Below, in pieces: positions 32,733-42,014 of a DNA stretch of 43,712 nt. Under the pieces are notes generated by a model. It was given only the letters and a program-made list of their open reading frames with translations, was not told the DNA's origin and made no database searches. A program made the translations under genes and the position numbers. Numbering within the stretch: the stretch's first letter is position 1; every line of letters begins with the position of its first letter. Source of the DNA: Hyphomicrobiales bacterium (lineage in GTDB: Bacteria; Pseudomonadota; Alphaproteobacteria; Rhizobiales; Beijerinckiaceae); assembly GCA_027483505.1 (NCBI GenBank), contig JAIXUP010000022.1:1-43712 (forward strand). Direction: 5' to 3'.

Positions 32733-33737
32733 ATGCGTCTGAAATCACTGGCTCTGGCGCTCGCGGGCGTCGCCATGTCGGCCGTCGCCGCTGTCGCGCA
32801 GCAGGCTGTCACCCCTGCCGTGGTCTATGACCTTGGCGGCAAGTTCGACAAGTCGTTCAATGAAGCGGCGTTCAACGGCGCCGAGCGGTTCAAGCGCGAA
32901 AGCGGTGTCGATTATCGCGATTTCGAGATCCAGAACGACGCCCAGCGCGAGCAGGCCCTGCGCAACTTCGCGCAGCGCGGCCAGAATCCGATCGTCGCGG
33001 TCGGCTTCTCCTTCCGTGCCGCCCTGGAGAATGTTGCCAAGGAATTCCCGAACACACGCTTTGCCATCATCGACTCGGGGGTTGACCTGCCGAACGTGCA
33101 GTCCATCCGCTTCCGTGAACATGAGGGCTCCTATCTCGTCGGCGTGCTGGCAGGCCTGGCCACCAAGAAGAACACCGTCGGCTTCGTCGGCGGCATGGAC
33201 ATTCCGCTGATCCGCCGCTTCGCCTGCGGCTACGTGCAGGGCGTCAAGGCCGCCAAGCCTGCCGTGACCGTGATCCAGAACATGACCGGCACGACCGGCG
33301 CTGCCTTCCGTGATCCCGTGCGCGGCGGCGAACTGGCCCGCGGCCAGATCAGCCAGGGCGCGGATGTGATCTATCACGCGTCGGGCGCGACCGGCATCGG
33401 CGTGATGCAGGCGGCGGCCGATGGCGGCGCGCTCTCGATCGGCGTCGACTCCAATCAGAACGGCCTGCATCCGGGCAAGGTGCTGACGTCGATGCTGAAG
33501 CGCGTCGACAATGCCGTGCATACCTCGTTCACCACCGCCCGCGCCGGAACGTGGAAGGCCGGCACCACCGTGCTCGGCCTCGCCGAAGGCGGCGTGGATT
33601 GGGCTGACGACAGCAACAATGCACCGCTGATCACCGCCGAGATGCGCGCTGCGGTCACCAAGGCCTCCGACGACATCAAGGCCGGCCGCGTGGTCGTGCA
33701 TGACTTCATGTCGAACAGCGCCTGCCCGGTGCAGTGA
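32733..33737 (+). CDS. BMP-family nucleoside ABC transporter binding protein
   Basis: Periplasmic solute-binding protein of 334 residues with a Sec signal peptide (about 1-22, AVAAVAQ) and no lipobox. The BMP/PnrA core has VYDLGGKFDKSFNEAAFNGAE (given in part, about 31-50), VGFSFRAALENVAKEFP, FVGGMDIPLIRRFACGYVQG and SIGVDSNQNGLHPG. The family binds purine or other nucleosides. GGGAGG lies at 32721-32726 before the ATG. Two permeases, a double ATPase and nucleoside-breaking enzymes follow, so nucleoside uptake is the clear role; the exact ligand is not readable. Confidence 0.93.
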   Translation: MRLKSLALALAGVAMSAVAAVAQQAVTPAVVYDLGGKFDKSFNEAAFNGAERFKRESGVDYRDFEIQNDAQREQALRNFAQRGQNPIVAVGFSFRAALENVAKEFPNTRFAIIDSGVDLPNVQSIRFREHEGSYLVGVLAGLATKKNTVGFVGGMDIPLIRRFACGYVQGVKAAKPAVTVIQNMTGTTGAAFRDPVRGGELARGQISQGADVIYHASGATGIGVMQAAADGGALSIGVDSNQNGLHPGKVLTSMLKRVDNAVHTSFTTARAGTWKAGTTVLGLAEGGVDWADDSNNAPLITAEMRAAVTKASDDIKAGRVVVHDFMSNSACPVQ

Positions 33738-33761
33738 GCCGGAACGACTGCTTGTGAAGGT

Positions 33762-33791
33762 GGAATGGCCGGGGCACACTCCGGCCATTCC
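33762..33791 (+). other. Hairpin between binding-protein and ATPase genes
   Basis: Perfect 11-bp stem GGAATGGCCGG (33762-33772) with CCGGCCATTCC (33781-33791), followed by TGTTTG. It has no strong T-run, so partial termination or mRNA protection, leaving more transcript for the binding protein, is more likely than a full stop. Confidence 0.7.
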
Positions 33792-33807
33792 TGTTTGAAA
33801 GATCCGC

Positions 33808-35349
33808 ATGCCCGCTCCCGCCATCCAGATGACCGGCATCGACAAGCGTTTTGGCGCGGTGCACGCCAACAATGCGGTCAGCATGACAGTCGAGAAGGGC
33901 ACGGTCCACGGCCTGATCGGCGAGAACGGCGCGGGCAAGTCGACGCTGATGTCGATCCTGTACGGGTTCTATCACGCCGATGCCGGCTCGATCGCCATCA
34001 ATGGCAAGCCCAGCCTGATCCGCACCCCGGCGGATGCGATCCATTCCGGCATCGGCATGGTGCATCAGCATTTCATGCTGGTCGAGACCTTCACCGTGGT
34101 CGAGAACGTCATGCTCGGCGCGGAAGGCGGCGCCTTCACCGCCAGGGGCGCCTCGGCCGTGCGGGCCAAGCTGCAGGCGCTGTCCTATGCCTACGGCATG
34201 GACGTGAACCCCGATGCTGTCGTCTCCGAGCTGGCTGTCGGCGAGTTGCAGCGGGTGGAAATCCTGAAGGCGCTGGTCAAGGGCGCCGATATCCTCATCC
34301 TCGACGAGCCCACCGCAGTGCTGACGCCGACCGAGGTCGAGAAGCTGTTCGTGCTCCTCCGGCGGCTGGCCGGCGAGGGCAAGACGATCATCATCGTCAC
34401 GCACAAGCTGAAAGAGATCATGGCCGTGACGGACCGCGTCTCGGTGATGCGGCGTGGCGAAATGGTCGGCACGGTGGAAACCAGCAACTCCAGCCCCGCC
34501 GATCTGGCAGAGCTGATGGTGGGCCGCCGCGTGGTGCTGACCGTCGAGAAGGGCCCGGCCAACCCGCAAGGCGTCGTGCTCGACGTGAAGGACCTCACGG
34601 TGCGCGACGCGCGCGGCACCGTCAGGCTCGATCATGTCAGCTTCCAGGTGCGGGCGGGCGAGATCGTCGGGATCGCCGGCGTCTCCGGCAACGGCCAGTC
34701 CGAGCTGCTGGAAGCCATCGCCGGCATCCGCAAGCCGGCCGGCGGCGCCGTCAGCCTGAACGGCGAGCTGCTCGATTGCGGCGGACGTGACGATCCGACG
34801 GCGCTCAGGGCCAAAGGCTTGCGCCATGTGCCCGAGGACCGCCACCGGATGGGCCTGGTCAAGCCGTTCGAGGCAGCGGAAAGCGCCCTTCTTGGCTGTT
34901 CGGATGAGCCGGGTTTCGGCTCCGGCCCCTTCCTGGACCGCGATGCGGTGCTGGCGGATTGCGTCCGCAAGATGGAGGCCTTCGACGTGCGCCCGGCCGA
35001 CCCGAGGCTGCGCACGGCGCTGTTCTCCGGCGGCAACCAGCAGAAGATCGTGCTCGCCCGCGAGATCGAGCGCGATCCGAAACTGCTGCTGATCGGCCAG
35101 CCGACGCGCGGGGTCGACATCGGCGCGATCGAGTTCATCCACAAGCGCATCATCGCCCTGCGCGATGCGGGCAAGGCCGTGCTGCTGGTCTCGACCGAGC
35201 TCGACGAGGTTCTGGCCTTGTCTGACCGTGTGCTCGTGATGTGCGGCGGCAGGATCACCGGCGAGCGGCGCCCCGAAGACACCAACGAGCAGGACATGGG
35301 CCTGCTGATGGCCGGGGTTTCCTCCGACGCGCCGAAGGTGGCGGCATGA
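33808..35349 (+). CDS. Nucleoside ABC transporter ATPase (two ABC domains)
   Basis: Double-ATPase subunit of 513 residues. The first domain is complete: Walker A GENGAGKST at 38-46, AVGELQRVEILKAL, and Walker B ILILDEPTAVLTP. The second domain (from about 250) has a degenerate A-loop, SGNGQSEL at 293-300 with Gln for Lys, the signature FSGGNQQKI, and GQPTRGVDIG with Gly430-Gln431 in place of Asp-Glu. So site one probably hydrolyses and site two mainly binds. This asymmetry is usual in the BMP nucleoside family. The ATG of the next permease overlaps its stop by four bases. Confidence 0.94.
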   Translation: MPAPAIQMTGIDKRFGAVHANNAVSMTVEKGTVHGLIGENGAGKSTLMSILYGFYHADAGSIAINGKPSLIRTPADAIHSGIGMVHQHFMLVETFTVVENVMLGAEGGAFTARGASAVRAKLQALSYAYGMDVNPDAVVSELAVGELQRVEILKALVKGADILILDEPTAVLTPTEVEKLFVLLRRLAGEGKTIIIVTHKLKEIMAVTDRVSVMRRGEMVGTVETSNSSPADLAELMVGRRVVLTVEKGPANPQGVVLDVKDLTVRDARGTVRLDHVSFQVRAGEIVGIAGVSGNGQSELLEAIAGIRKPAGGAVSLNGELLDCGGRDDPTALRAKGLRHVPEDRHRMGLVKPFEAAESALLGCSDEPGFGSGPFLDRDAVLADCVRKMEAFDVRPADPRLRTALFSGGNQQKIVLAREIERDPKLLLIGQPTRGVDIGAIEFIHKRIIALRDAGKAVLLVSTELDEVLALSDRVLVMCGGRITGERRPEDTNEQDMGLLMAGVSSDAPKVAA

Positions 35350-36452
35350 GCGCAAGGACGGCGCCCGTCTGGCTGACCGCCGGCGTCGTGCCGCTGGTCA
35401 ATGTGGCCGTGGCCTTCCTGGCGGCGGGGCTGGTGGTGGCGCTGATCGGCGAGAACCCGATCGAGGCGCTTGGCATCATGCTGCGCGGCGCGCTCGGCTC
35501 GCAATACGGACTCGGCTACACGCTTTACTACACCACCAGCTTCATCTTCACCGGACTTGCCGTCGCGGTGGCCTTCCATGCCGGGCATTTCAACATCGGC
35601 GGCGAAGGCCAGGCGCTGATGGGCGGGCTCGGGGCGGCGCTGGTGGCGTTGTCCCTGCCCTTCCTGCCGTGGCCGCTGCTGCTGCCGCTGTGTGTGCTTG
35701 GCGCAGCCGCCGCAGGCGCGGCCTGGGTGTTCATTCCGGCCTATCTGCAGGCGTATCGGGGCAGCCACATCGTCATCACCACGATCATGTTCAACTTCCT
35801 GGCTGCGACCTTGCTGGTCTATCTGCTGGTGGGGCCGATGAAGATGGCAGGCTCGATGGCGCCCGAAACCGCCAGGTTCGTGCCGGGCGCGACGCTGCCT
35901 CTGATGAACCAGATGGCGGCCTGGTTCGGGCTGACCATCACCCGCACGCCGCTCAATCTCTCCTTCATCTTCGCCATTCTGGCGGCGATCTTCGTCTGGG
36001 TGCTGATCTGGCGAACACGGCTGGGCTATGCCATCCGCACGGTCGGAGCGAACCCTGACGCGGCAGTCTATGCCGGCATCTCGCCGGCGAGGATCACCGT
36101 GATCGCGCTGCTGATCTCGGGCGGACTTGCCGGACTGATGGCCACCAACGAGATCCTCGGCGTGCAGGGCCGGCTGATCAACGAGTTCACCGCCGGGGCG
36201 GGTTTCGTCGGCATCGCGGTGGCGCTGATGGGGCGAGGCCATCCGTTCGGCATCGTGCTTGCGGCGCTGCTCTTCGGCGTGCTCTATCAGGGCGGCGCGG
36301 AACTGGCCTTCGACAAGCCGAAGATCACGCGCGAGATGATCATCGTCATCCAGGGCTTCGTGATCCTGTTCGCCGGCGCGCTCGAGATGATGTTCGCCGA
36401 CAGGATCGCGGCGCTCTACGCGCGCCTCACCGGCAAGGTGGTGGCCGCATGA
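35346..36452 (+). CDS. Nucleoside ABC transporter permease 1
   Basis: Inner-membrane permease of 368 residues (BPD_transp_2 / branched-chain type). There are eight or more hydrophobic segments, beginning VPLVNVAVAFLAAGLVVALI. The family pattern FTGLAVAVAFHAGHFNIGGEGQ (in part), and the cytoplasmic coupling loop with RTVGANPDAAVYAGISPARI, are clear. It starts four bases inside the ATPase gene and overlaps permease 2 by four bases (ATGA at both junctions), so all three are translated together. Confidence 0.92.
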   Translation: MSARTAPVWLTAGVVPLVNVAVAFLAAGLVVALIGENPIEALGIMLRGALGSQYGLGYTLYYTTSFIFTGLAVAVAFHAGHFNIGGEGQALMGGLGAALVALSLPFLPWPLLLPLCVLGAAAAGAAWVFIPAYLQAYRGSHIVITTIMFNFLAATLLVYLLVGPMKMAGSMAPETARFVPGATLPLMNQMAAWFGLTITRTPLNLSFIFAILAAIFVWVLIWRTRLGYAIRTVGANPDAAVYAGISPARITVIALLISGGLAGLMATNEILGVQGRLINEFTAGAGFVGIAVALMGRGHPFGIVLAALLFGVLYQGGAELAFDKPKITREMIIVIQGFVILFAGALEMMFADRIAALYARLTGKVVAA

Positions 36453-37426
36453 GCGAGGCCTTCCAGATCATCCTGCTCGCGGTCGATTCTGCCATCCGGC
36501 TGTCGGTGCCGCTGCTCTTCGCCTGTCTGGCCGGGCTCTATTCGGAGCGCGCCGGGGTGGTCGACATCGGGCTTGAAGGCAAGATGCTGATCGGGGCCTT
36601 TGCCGCTGGAGCTGTTGCTTCGCTGGTGCCCAATCCGTGGCTGGGTCTGCTCGCTGCCGTGATGGCCTCGGTGTTGTTCGCGCTGGTGCACGGCTTTGCC
36701 TCGATCAGCCAGCGCGGCAACCAGATCGTCTCCGGTGTTGCCATCAACGTGCTGGCCTCAGGCCTTACCGCCATTCTTGGCAACGCCTGGTTCGGGCAGG
36801 GCGGGCGCACGCCGCAATTGCCGAGCGGGGCGCGCTTCAACGAGATCACGCTGCCTCTCGCCGAGGCGGCGCGCTCGGTGCCGCTGGTTGGCGAGATCTA
36901 CTACCAGGTCATCTCGGGCCACTCGGTGCTGGTCTACATCGCACTGGGACTTGTGCCGCTGACCTGGTTCCTGCTTTACCGCACGCGCTGGGGCCTGAGG
37001 CTGCGGGCCGTGGGCGAGAACCCGGCGGCCGTCGACACAGCGGGATTGTCGGTGACACGCCTGCGCTATTCCGCCGTGATCATGGCCGGCATCCTGTGCG
37101 GCTTCGGCGGCGCCTATCTTGCGATCGCCCAATCCGCCGGCTTCATCACTGACATGACCGCAGGCAAGGGCTTCATCGCGCTGGCGGCGCTGATCTTCGC
37201 AAAGTGGCGGCCCTTGCCGGCGCTGGGGGCCTGCTTCCTGTTCGGCCTGCTCGACGCGGTGGCGCTGCGCATCCAGGGCGTCAGCTTTCCCGGCATCGGG
37301 CAGGTGCCGGTGCAGGCCATCCAGGCCCTGCCCTACATCCTGACTGTGGTGCTGCTGGCCGGGTTCATCGGCAAGGCCACGCCGCCCAAAGCGGTGGGCG
37401 TGCCCTATCTCAAGGATCGGTCATGA
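36449..37426 (+). CDS. Nucleoside ABC transporter permease 2
   Basis: Second membrane subunit of 325 residues, pairing with permease 1. It has ERAGVVDIGLEGKMLIGAF, then RGNQIVSGVAINVLASGLT, and the coupling loop RAVGENPAAVDTAGLSVTRLR (in part). The C-terminus is a hydrophobic segment ending with GKATPPKAVGVPYLKDRS. Its TGA overlaps the cdd ATG by four bases. The two permeases are paralogous to each other in the coupling loop. Confidence 0.92.
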   Translation: MSEAFQIILLAVDSAIRLSVPLLFACLAGLYSERAGVVDIGLEGKMLIGAFAAGAVASLVPNPWLGLLAAVMASVLFALVHGFASISQRGNQIVSGVAINVLASGLTAILGNAWFGQGGRTPQLPSGARFNEITLPLAEAARSVPLVGEIYYQVISGHSVLVYIALGLVPLTWFLLYRTRWGLRLRAVGENPAAVDTAGLSVTRLRYSAVIMAGILCGFGGAYLAIAQSAGFITDMTAGKGFIALAALIFAKWRPLPALGACFLFGLLDAVALRIQGVSFPGIGQVPVQAIQALPYILTVVLLAGFIGKATPPKAVGVPYLKDRS

Positions 37427-37827
37427 CGCCAGAGCTTGCAGCCCTGTTCGAGGCGGCCAAGGCCGCGCAGGCCCGCGCCTATGTGCCCTATTCGCGTTTC
37501 CGCGTCGGCGCGGCGATCCGTGCGGCGAACGGTATCGTCTATGCCGGCTGCAATGTCGAGAATGCCGCCTATCCCGTCGGCAACTGCGCCGAGGCGAGCG
37601 CCATCGCAGCGATGGTCATGGACGGCGAGGCGCGCATCGTCGAAGCCATGGTCATCGGCGACGGCGCCGGACTGTGCACGCCATGCGGCGGTTGCCGCCA
37701 GAGGCTGCGCGAGTTCGGGGCGCCGGGGGTCAAGGTCCACATAGCCGATGCCGATCGCATCAAGCGGACATTCACGCTTGACGAATTGCTGCCGTTCTCG
37801 TTCGGTCCGGACAATCTCACCGGTTGA
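37423..37827 (+). CDS. cdd: Cytidine deaminase
   Basis: Zinc enzyme of 134 residues turning cytidine and deoxycytidine into uridine and deoxyuridine. The zinc site is three cysteines, as in short tetrameric Cdd: Cys55 in NCAEASA with catalytic Glu57, and Cys88/Cys91 in PCGGCRQ. YVPYSRFRVGAAI at about 20-32 and NVENAAYP mark the substrate site. It is coupled to permease 2 by a four-base overlap and feeds uridine-type nucleosides to the phosphorylase downstream. Confidence 0.95.
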   Translation: MTPELAALFEAAKAAQARAYVPYSRFRVGAAIRAANGIVYAGCNVENAAYPVGNCAEASAIAAMVMDGEARIVEAMVIGDGAGLCTPCGGCRQRLREFGAPGVKVHIADADRIKRTFTLDELLPFSFGPDNLTG

Positions 37828-37842
37828 AGGACCTGACTGGCC

Positions 37843-38673
37843 ATGGCCTGGAGCGATCATCCCGAGCGTCTGTTCGACGAGGCGGCGGCCCATGTGACCG
37901 CACGCGGTGTCGGCAAGCCCGATCTCGCCATCATCCTGGGTTCGGGTCTCGGCTCGCTGGCAGATGAGATCACCGACCCCGTGGTGATCCCGTTCGCGGA
38001 AATCCCCGGTTTTCCGGTTGGCGCCGTCTCCGGACACCGCAAGGCTCTCGTCTTCGGCCGTTTGGAAGGCCGCAAGGTCCTCGTCTACGCCGGACGCTCG
38101 CACTACTATGAGGGCGGCGACGCGGCTGTGATGAAGGTGCCGCTGGGCCTTCTGACACGGCTCGGTTCGCCGCCACTCCTGGCCACGAATGCGGCCGGAT
38201 CGGTGAACCTCGCCATGAAGCCCGGCGACGTGGTGGCGATCAGCGACCATATCAGCCTTGGCGGCCCCAACCCGCTGACCGGCGACAGCGACGAGCGGCG
38301 CTTCGTTCCCATGGCCGACGCCTACAGCCCGACGCTGCGGGCGCGGCTCAGGGTCGCGGCCAGCAATATCGGCCTTGCGCTTGATGAAGGCGTCTACATG
38401 TGGTGGACCGGCCCGAGCTTTGAAACGCCGGCGGAAATCCGGCTGTCGCAGCGGGTCGGGGCCGATCTTGTCGGCATGTCAACCGTTCCGGAGGTGATCA
38501 TGGCGCGACGCCTCGGTCTGACCGTCGCAGGCTTGTCGATCGTCACCAACTACGGCACAGGCATGCAGGTGATCGCCCCGAACCACATGGAAACCAAGCA
38601 TGTGGCGGACACCGCAGCCCCGCGCCTGAAGGCGCTGGTGCGCGCCTTCGTCAAGGAGATGGCCCATGCCTGA
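37843..38673 (+). CDS. punA: Purine-nucleoside phosphorylase
   Basis: Trimeric-type PNP of 276 residues splitting purine (deoxy)nucleosides with phosphate into base and (deoxy)ribose-1-phosphate. Motifs: LGSGLGSL at 32-39, AVSGHRKALV, YAGRSHYYEGG, ATNAAGSVN, and GPSFETPAEIRLSQRVGAD (in part), then GLSIVTNYGTGM. These are the standard phosphate, ribose and base sites. It starts 15 bases after cdd, and its end overlaps deoC by eight bases, which suggests coupled translation. Confidence 0.92.
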   Translation: MAWSDHPERLFDEAAAHVTARGVGKPDLAIILGSGLGSLADEITDPVVIPFAEIPGFPVGAVSGHRKALVFGRLEGRKVLVYAGRSHYYEGGDAAVMKVPLGLLTRLGSPPLLATNAAGSVNLAMKPGDVVAISDHISLGGPNPLTGDSDERRFVPMADAYSPTLRARLRVAASNIGLALDEGVYMWWTGPSFETPAEIRLSQRVGADLVGMSTVPEVIMARRLGLTVAGLSIVTNYGTGMQVIAPNHMETKHVADTAAPRLKALVRAFVKEMAHA

Positions 38674-39439
38674 CGGCACATCCGACATCGACCTGGCCCG
38701 CAAGGCGCTCGGCCTGCTCGATCTCACCGATCTCGGCGACCAGGCCAGCGAGGCGGGCACTTTGCAGCTCTGCGCCAGGGCCGTCGCCGCTCCCGGTCCC
38801 GTGGCGGCGATCTGCATCTGGCCGCAATTCATCAGCCTGGCCCGCCGCACGCTCGGCGCCAGCGCCGTCAGGGTGGCGACCGTGGTGAATTTCCCGGCCG
38901 GCGGCACCAATGTCGGGCGCATCTCCGGCGATACGACCGAAGCGATCGGGGACGGCGCCGACGAAATCGATCTGGTGATGCCCTACAAGGCCTTCCTGCA
39001 GGGCGACACCGACATCGCGGCCGACATGATCGCCGAAATCAAGGCCGTCTGCGGCGGGACCTTGCTGAAAGTCATCCTTGAAACGGGAGCCTATCCCGAT
39101 CAGGCCAGCATCCGGGCGGCCAGCGAGCTGGCGATCGCAGCCGGCGCCGATTTCATCAAGACCTCCACCGGCAAGATCCCGGTCTCGGCCACGCCGGAGG
39201 CGGCAGCCACCATGCTGGCGGCGATCAAGGCCAGCGGCCAGCCGGTCGGTCTCAAGCCTTCCGGCGGAATCCGCACCCTCGACGACGCCAGGCTCTATCT
39301 CGACCTTGCCGCCAGGATCATGGGTCCGGGCTGGGCCAATCCGCGCACCTTCCGTTTCGGGGCGAGCGGGCTCCACCAGGCCCTCGTCGATGTCATCATG
39401 GGCAAGGCCGTGCGCGACAGCGGCGACGGGGTCTACTGA
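38666..39439 (+). CDS. deoC: Deoxyribose-phosphate aldolase
   Basis: Class I aldolase of 257 residues splitting 2-deoxyribose-5-phosphate into acetaldehyde and glyceraldehyde-3-phosphate. The Schiff-base lysine is Lys165 in [26 protein letters not shown] and KVILETGAY carry other active-site residues, and [10 protein letters not shown] binds phosphate. Its product pathway needs a phosphopentomutase to turn deoxyribose-1-phosphate into the 5-phosphate; no deoB is present in this operon. The stop TGA overlaps the deoA ATG by one base. Confidence 0.94.
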   Translation: MPDGTSDIDLARKALGLLDLTDLGDQASEAGTLQLCARAVAAPGPVAAICIWPQFISLARRTLGASAVRVATVVNFPAGGTNVGRISGDTTEAIGDGADEIDLVMPYKAFLQGDTDIAADMIAEIKAVCGGTLLKVILETGAYPDQASIRAASELAIAAGADFIKTSTGKIPVSATPEAAATMLAAIKASGQPVGLKPSGGIRTLDDARLYLDLAARIMGPGWANPRTFRFGASGLHQALVDVIMGKAVRDSGDGVY

Positions 39440-40770
39440 TGGCCGCGACCTCGTTCCTTCCGCAGGAGATCATCCGCAAGAAACGCGACGGCGCGGAACT
39501 CGCGCCCTTCGAGATCGGCCAGATGATCGCCGGCCTCACCGACGGGCGCGTCACCGAGGGGCAGGCGGCCGCCTTCGCCATGGCCGTGTTCTTCCGCGAC
39601 ATGAACACGGCCGAGCGCGTGGCCCTGACCGAGGCGATGCGCGATTCAGGCTCCGTTCTCGACTGGAGCGACCTGCCGGGGCCGGCGCTCGACAAGCATT
39701 CGACAGGCGGGGTCGGCGACACGGTCTCGCTGATGCTGGGGCCGGCGGTCGCCGCCTGCGGCGGCTTCGTGCCCATGATTTCCGGGCGCGGGCTCGGCCA
39801 TACCGGCGGCACGCTCGATAAGCTCGATTCCGTGCCCGGCTATGTGACGCAGCCGGACAACGCCCTGTTCCGCAAGGTGGTGCGCGAGGCAGGCTGCGCC
39901 ATCATCGGCCAGACGGCCGATCTCGCTCCGGCCGACAAGCGGCTCTACGGCATCCGCGACGTGACCGCGACGGTGGAATCGGTGCCGCTGATCACCGCCT
40001 CGATCCTGTCGAAGAAGCTCTCCGCGGGGCTTCAGGGGCTCGCCATGGACGTCAAGACCGGCTCTGGCGCGTTCATGCCGACGCTGGAGCGCTCGCGCGA
40101 ACTGGCGCAATCGCTGGTGGCTGTTGCCAATGGCGCCGGGCTCAAGACCACGGCGCTGATCACCGACATGGATGCGCCGCTGGCGGACGCGGCCGGAAAC
40201 GCGCTCGAGGTACGCTACGCCATCGACTATCTGACCGGGGCGAGGCGCGAGGCGCGCATGCACGAGGTCACGCTGGCGCTGGGCGCCGAGATGCTGGTTC
40301 TCGGCAATCTCGCGACCAGCCTGATCGACGGGCGGCAGCGGATGGAGCGCGCCATCAGTTCGGGAGCGGCGGCGGAGGCGTTCCAGCGCATGATCAGCGC
40401 GCTGGGCGGACCCCATGACCTGATTGCCAGACCGTCGGCCCATCTGGCCGCCGCGCCGCTCATCCGGGAGGTGAGCCCGCCGGAAGCCGGCTTCGTCAGC
40501 GCCATCGACACGCGCGCGGTCGGAATCGCCGTGGTCGAACTCGGCGGCGGGCGGGCACGGGCGCAGGATGCGATCGACCCGGCTGTCGGGTTGACGGCGC
40601 TCGCCGGCATCGGCGCGCCGGTCGGCCCGGGCCGGCCGCTGGCCGTGATCCATGCCCGCGACGAGGCAAGCTTCGCGCGCGCCGCAGCGCGCCTCATCCA
40701 GGCTTACGGCCTCGCAGCCGAAGCCGTGCCTGCAACGCCCCGCACGATTGTCGAACGGATCACCGCATGA
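39439..40770 (+). CDS. deoA: Thymidine phosphorylase
   Basis: Pyrimidine phosphorylase of 443 residues (glycosyltransferase family 3 fold) splitting thymidine and deoxyuridine. The signature is clear: [20 protein letters not shown] (about 86-105), [17 protein letters not shown], and [10 protein letters not shown]. The C-terminal pyrimidine-phosphorylase domain follows. No truncation. It begins one base inside deoC and its TGA overlaps the start of the ghrA-like gene by four bases. Confidence 0.95.
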   Translation: MAATSFLPQEIIRKKRDGAELAPFEIGQMIAGLTDGRVTEGQAAAFAMAVFFRDMNTAERVALTEAMRDSGSVLDWSDLPGPALDKHSTGGVGDTVSLMLGPAVAACGGFVPMISGRGLGHTGGTLDKLDSVPGYVTQPDNALFRKVVREAGCAIIGQTADLAPADKRLYGIRDVTATVESVPLITASILSKKLSAGLQGLAMDVKTGSGAFMPTLERSRELAQSLVAVANGAGLKTTALITDMDAPLADAAGNALEVRYAIDYLTGARREARMHEVTLALGAEMLVLGNLATSLIDGRQRMERAISSGAAAEAFQRMISALGGPHDLIARPSAHLAAAPLIREVSPPEAGFVSAIDTRAVGIAVVELGGGRARAQDAIDPAVGLTALAGIGAPVGPGRPLAVIHARDEASFARAAARLIQAYGLAAEAVPATPRTIVERITA

Positions 40771-41711
40771 GCCTGCTGATTGCCATGAGCCATTGGGACG
40801 TCGAAAGCTGGCGCGCGCGGTTCCAGCGGCATCTGCCCGGCATGGAGATCGTGGCGCTGGGCGAGCCGTTCGACCGGCGCGGCGTGCGCTTCGCCGCAAG
40901 CTGGAAGCATCCCGAGGGCTCGCTCGCAGGACTGCCCATGCTTGAAGCGATTTTTTCGCTTGGCGCCGGTGTCGACCATCTGTTTTCCGACAGCCGCCTG
41001 CCCGACGTGCCGATGGCCCGCGTGGTTGACCCGGACCTCACGGCGCGGATGACCGAATATGTCGTGCTGCACTGCCTGATCGCGCTGCGCCAGCAGCGCC
41101 GATACGACCGCCAGCAGCGCGAGGCGCAATGGATCGACGACCGCAACCAGCCTGCGGCGCGCGATGTCAGGGTCGGGATTCTCGGCATGGGGGTGCTCGG
41201 GCTCGACGCCGCCGGCAAGCTGATGGCGCTCGGCTTCGATGTCGCCTGCTGGAGCCGCACGCGCCGCGATGTCGAAGGGCTGACGAGCTTCGCCGGAGCC
41301 GAGGGGTTCAAGCCCTTCCTGGCGCGCACCGACATTCTGGTGAATCTCTTGCCGGCGACGCCGGAAACCGACGGCGTCCTCAACCGTCAGACCTTCGCTG
41401 ACCTGGCCCGCGACGGCCGGCTCGGCGGACCCGCCATCATCAATGCCGGGCGCGGCGCCTCGCAGAACGAGGCGGACATCCTGACCTGCCTCGATGACGG
41501 CATCTTGCAGCACGCCACGCTCGATGTCTTTCGCGCCGAGCCGCTGGATCCGGCCTCGCCCTTCTGGCTGCATCCGAAGGTGACGGTAACGCCGCACAAT
41601 GCCGCGATGAGCTCGCCCGACGCGATCTGTGCGCTGATCGCCCGCCAGATCGACCGGCTGGGCCGCGGCCTGCCGCTGGAGCATCAGGTCGAACGCGCGC
41701 GGGGGTATTGA
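40767..41711 (+). CDS. ghrA: Glyoxylate/hydroxypyruvate reductase A-type dehydrogenase
   Basis: D-2-hydroxyacid dehydrogenase of 314 residues. The nucleotide loop is [17 protein letters not shown] (136-152). The catalytic residues Arg229 (NAGRG), Glu258 (FRAEPL) and His277 ([10 protein letters not shown]) are all present. The pattern matches the GhrA subgroup, which reduces glyoxylate and hydroxypyruvate with NADPH. It overlaps deoA by ATGA, so it is the last gene of the nucleoside operon, although a direct role in nucleoside breakdown is not obvious. Substrate is inferred from family and unproven. Confidence 0.88.
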   Translation: MSLLIAMSHWDVESWRARFQRHLPGMEIVALGEPFDRRGVRFAASWKHPEGSLAGLPMLEAIFSLGAGVDHLFSDSRLPDVPMARVVDPDLTARMTEYVVLHCLIALRQQRRYDRQQREAQWIDDRNQPAARDVRVGILGMGVLGLDAAGKLMALGFDVACWSRTRRDVEGLTSFAGAEGFKPFLARTDILVNLLPATPETDGVLNRQTFADLARDGRLGGPAIINAGRGASQNEADILTCLDDGILQHATLDVFRAEPLDPASPFWLHPKVTVTPHNAAMSSPDAICALIARQIDRLGRGLPLEHQVERARGY

Positions 41712-42014
41712 AGGGCGATGCGCCGCGGCGTTGGTGTCATCCCCGGCCGCCCATCGGGCCGGGAAGGGGATCCACGGTTCTCGTTTTGCGCAGCATGGAT
41801 CCCCTTCCCGCCGCGTGCCGCGTCGCCGGGGATGACACCGGAGCGGCAAACGCATATCAAGCGATTGCCTTGCGCGTCGCCGATTTTCCTAGTCAACCCG
41901 GCCTTTCTCCCCTATAGGCCAGCGCGTCGGCGGGTGAACCGCTGGCGCCCGACCCTGCTGGACGACATCCCGGCATGGCCGATTTGATCAACCCCTTTTT
42001 GAAAGGATATCACG
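41712..42014. other. 303-base gap between ghrA and rpsO
   Basis: Holds the 107-bp palindromic element (41733-41839), then about 175 bases that should include the rpsO promoter. A weak pair TTGCCT (41865-41870) and CCTAGT (41888-41893) with 17-base spacing is the only candidate, and it is poor. AAAGGAT just before the rpsO ATG is its ribosome site. No small gene is convincing; frames here come from the repeat. Confidence 0.6.
41733..41839. repeat. Compound palindromic intergenic element
   Basis: Outer arms GGTGTCATCCCCGGC (41733-41747) and GCCGGGGATGACACC (41825-41839) are perfect 15-bp inverted repeats. Inner arms GGGAAGGGGATCCA (41761-41774) and TGGATCCCCTTCCC (41796-41809) are perfect 14-bp repeats around a 21-base loop. 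It resembles, from memory, GTCATCCC...GGGGATCCA palindromes scattered in Rhizobiales genomes, which often give rise to false hypothetical ORFs. It may also end the nucleoside transcript. No second copy lies in the window. Confidence 0.85.

Noticed and set aside
33706..36242. Long minus-strand frames (up to 549 codons) opposite the ATPase and permease genes.
   Set aside because: They are antisense to clearly conserved transporter genes and are rich in Arg, His, Asp and Gln, as expected from GC-rich shadow frames.
41718..41987. Reading frame of about 89 codons starting MRRGVGVIPGRPSGRE.
   Set aside because: Its first half is translated from the palindromic repeat, and it has no family resemblance; a known type of false ORF.
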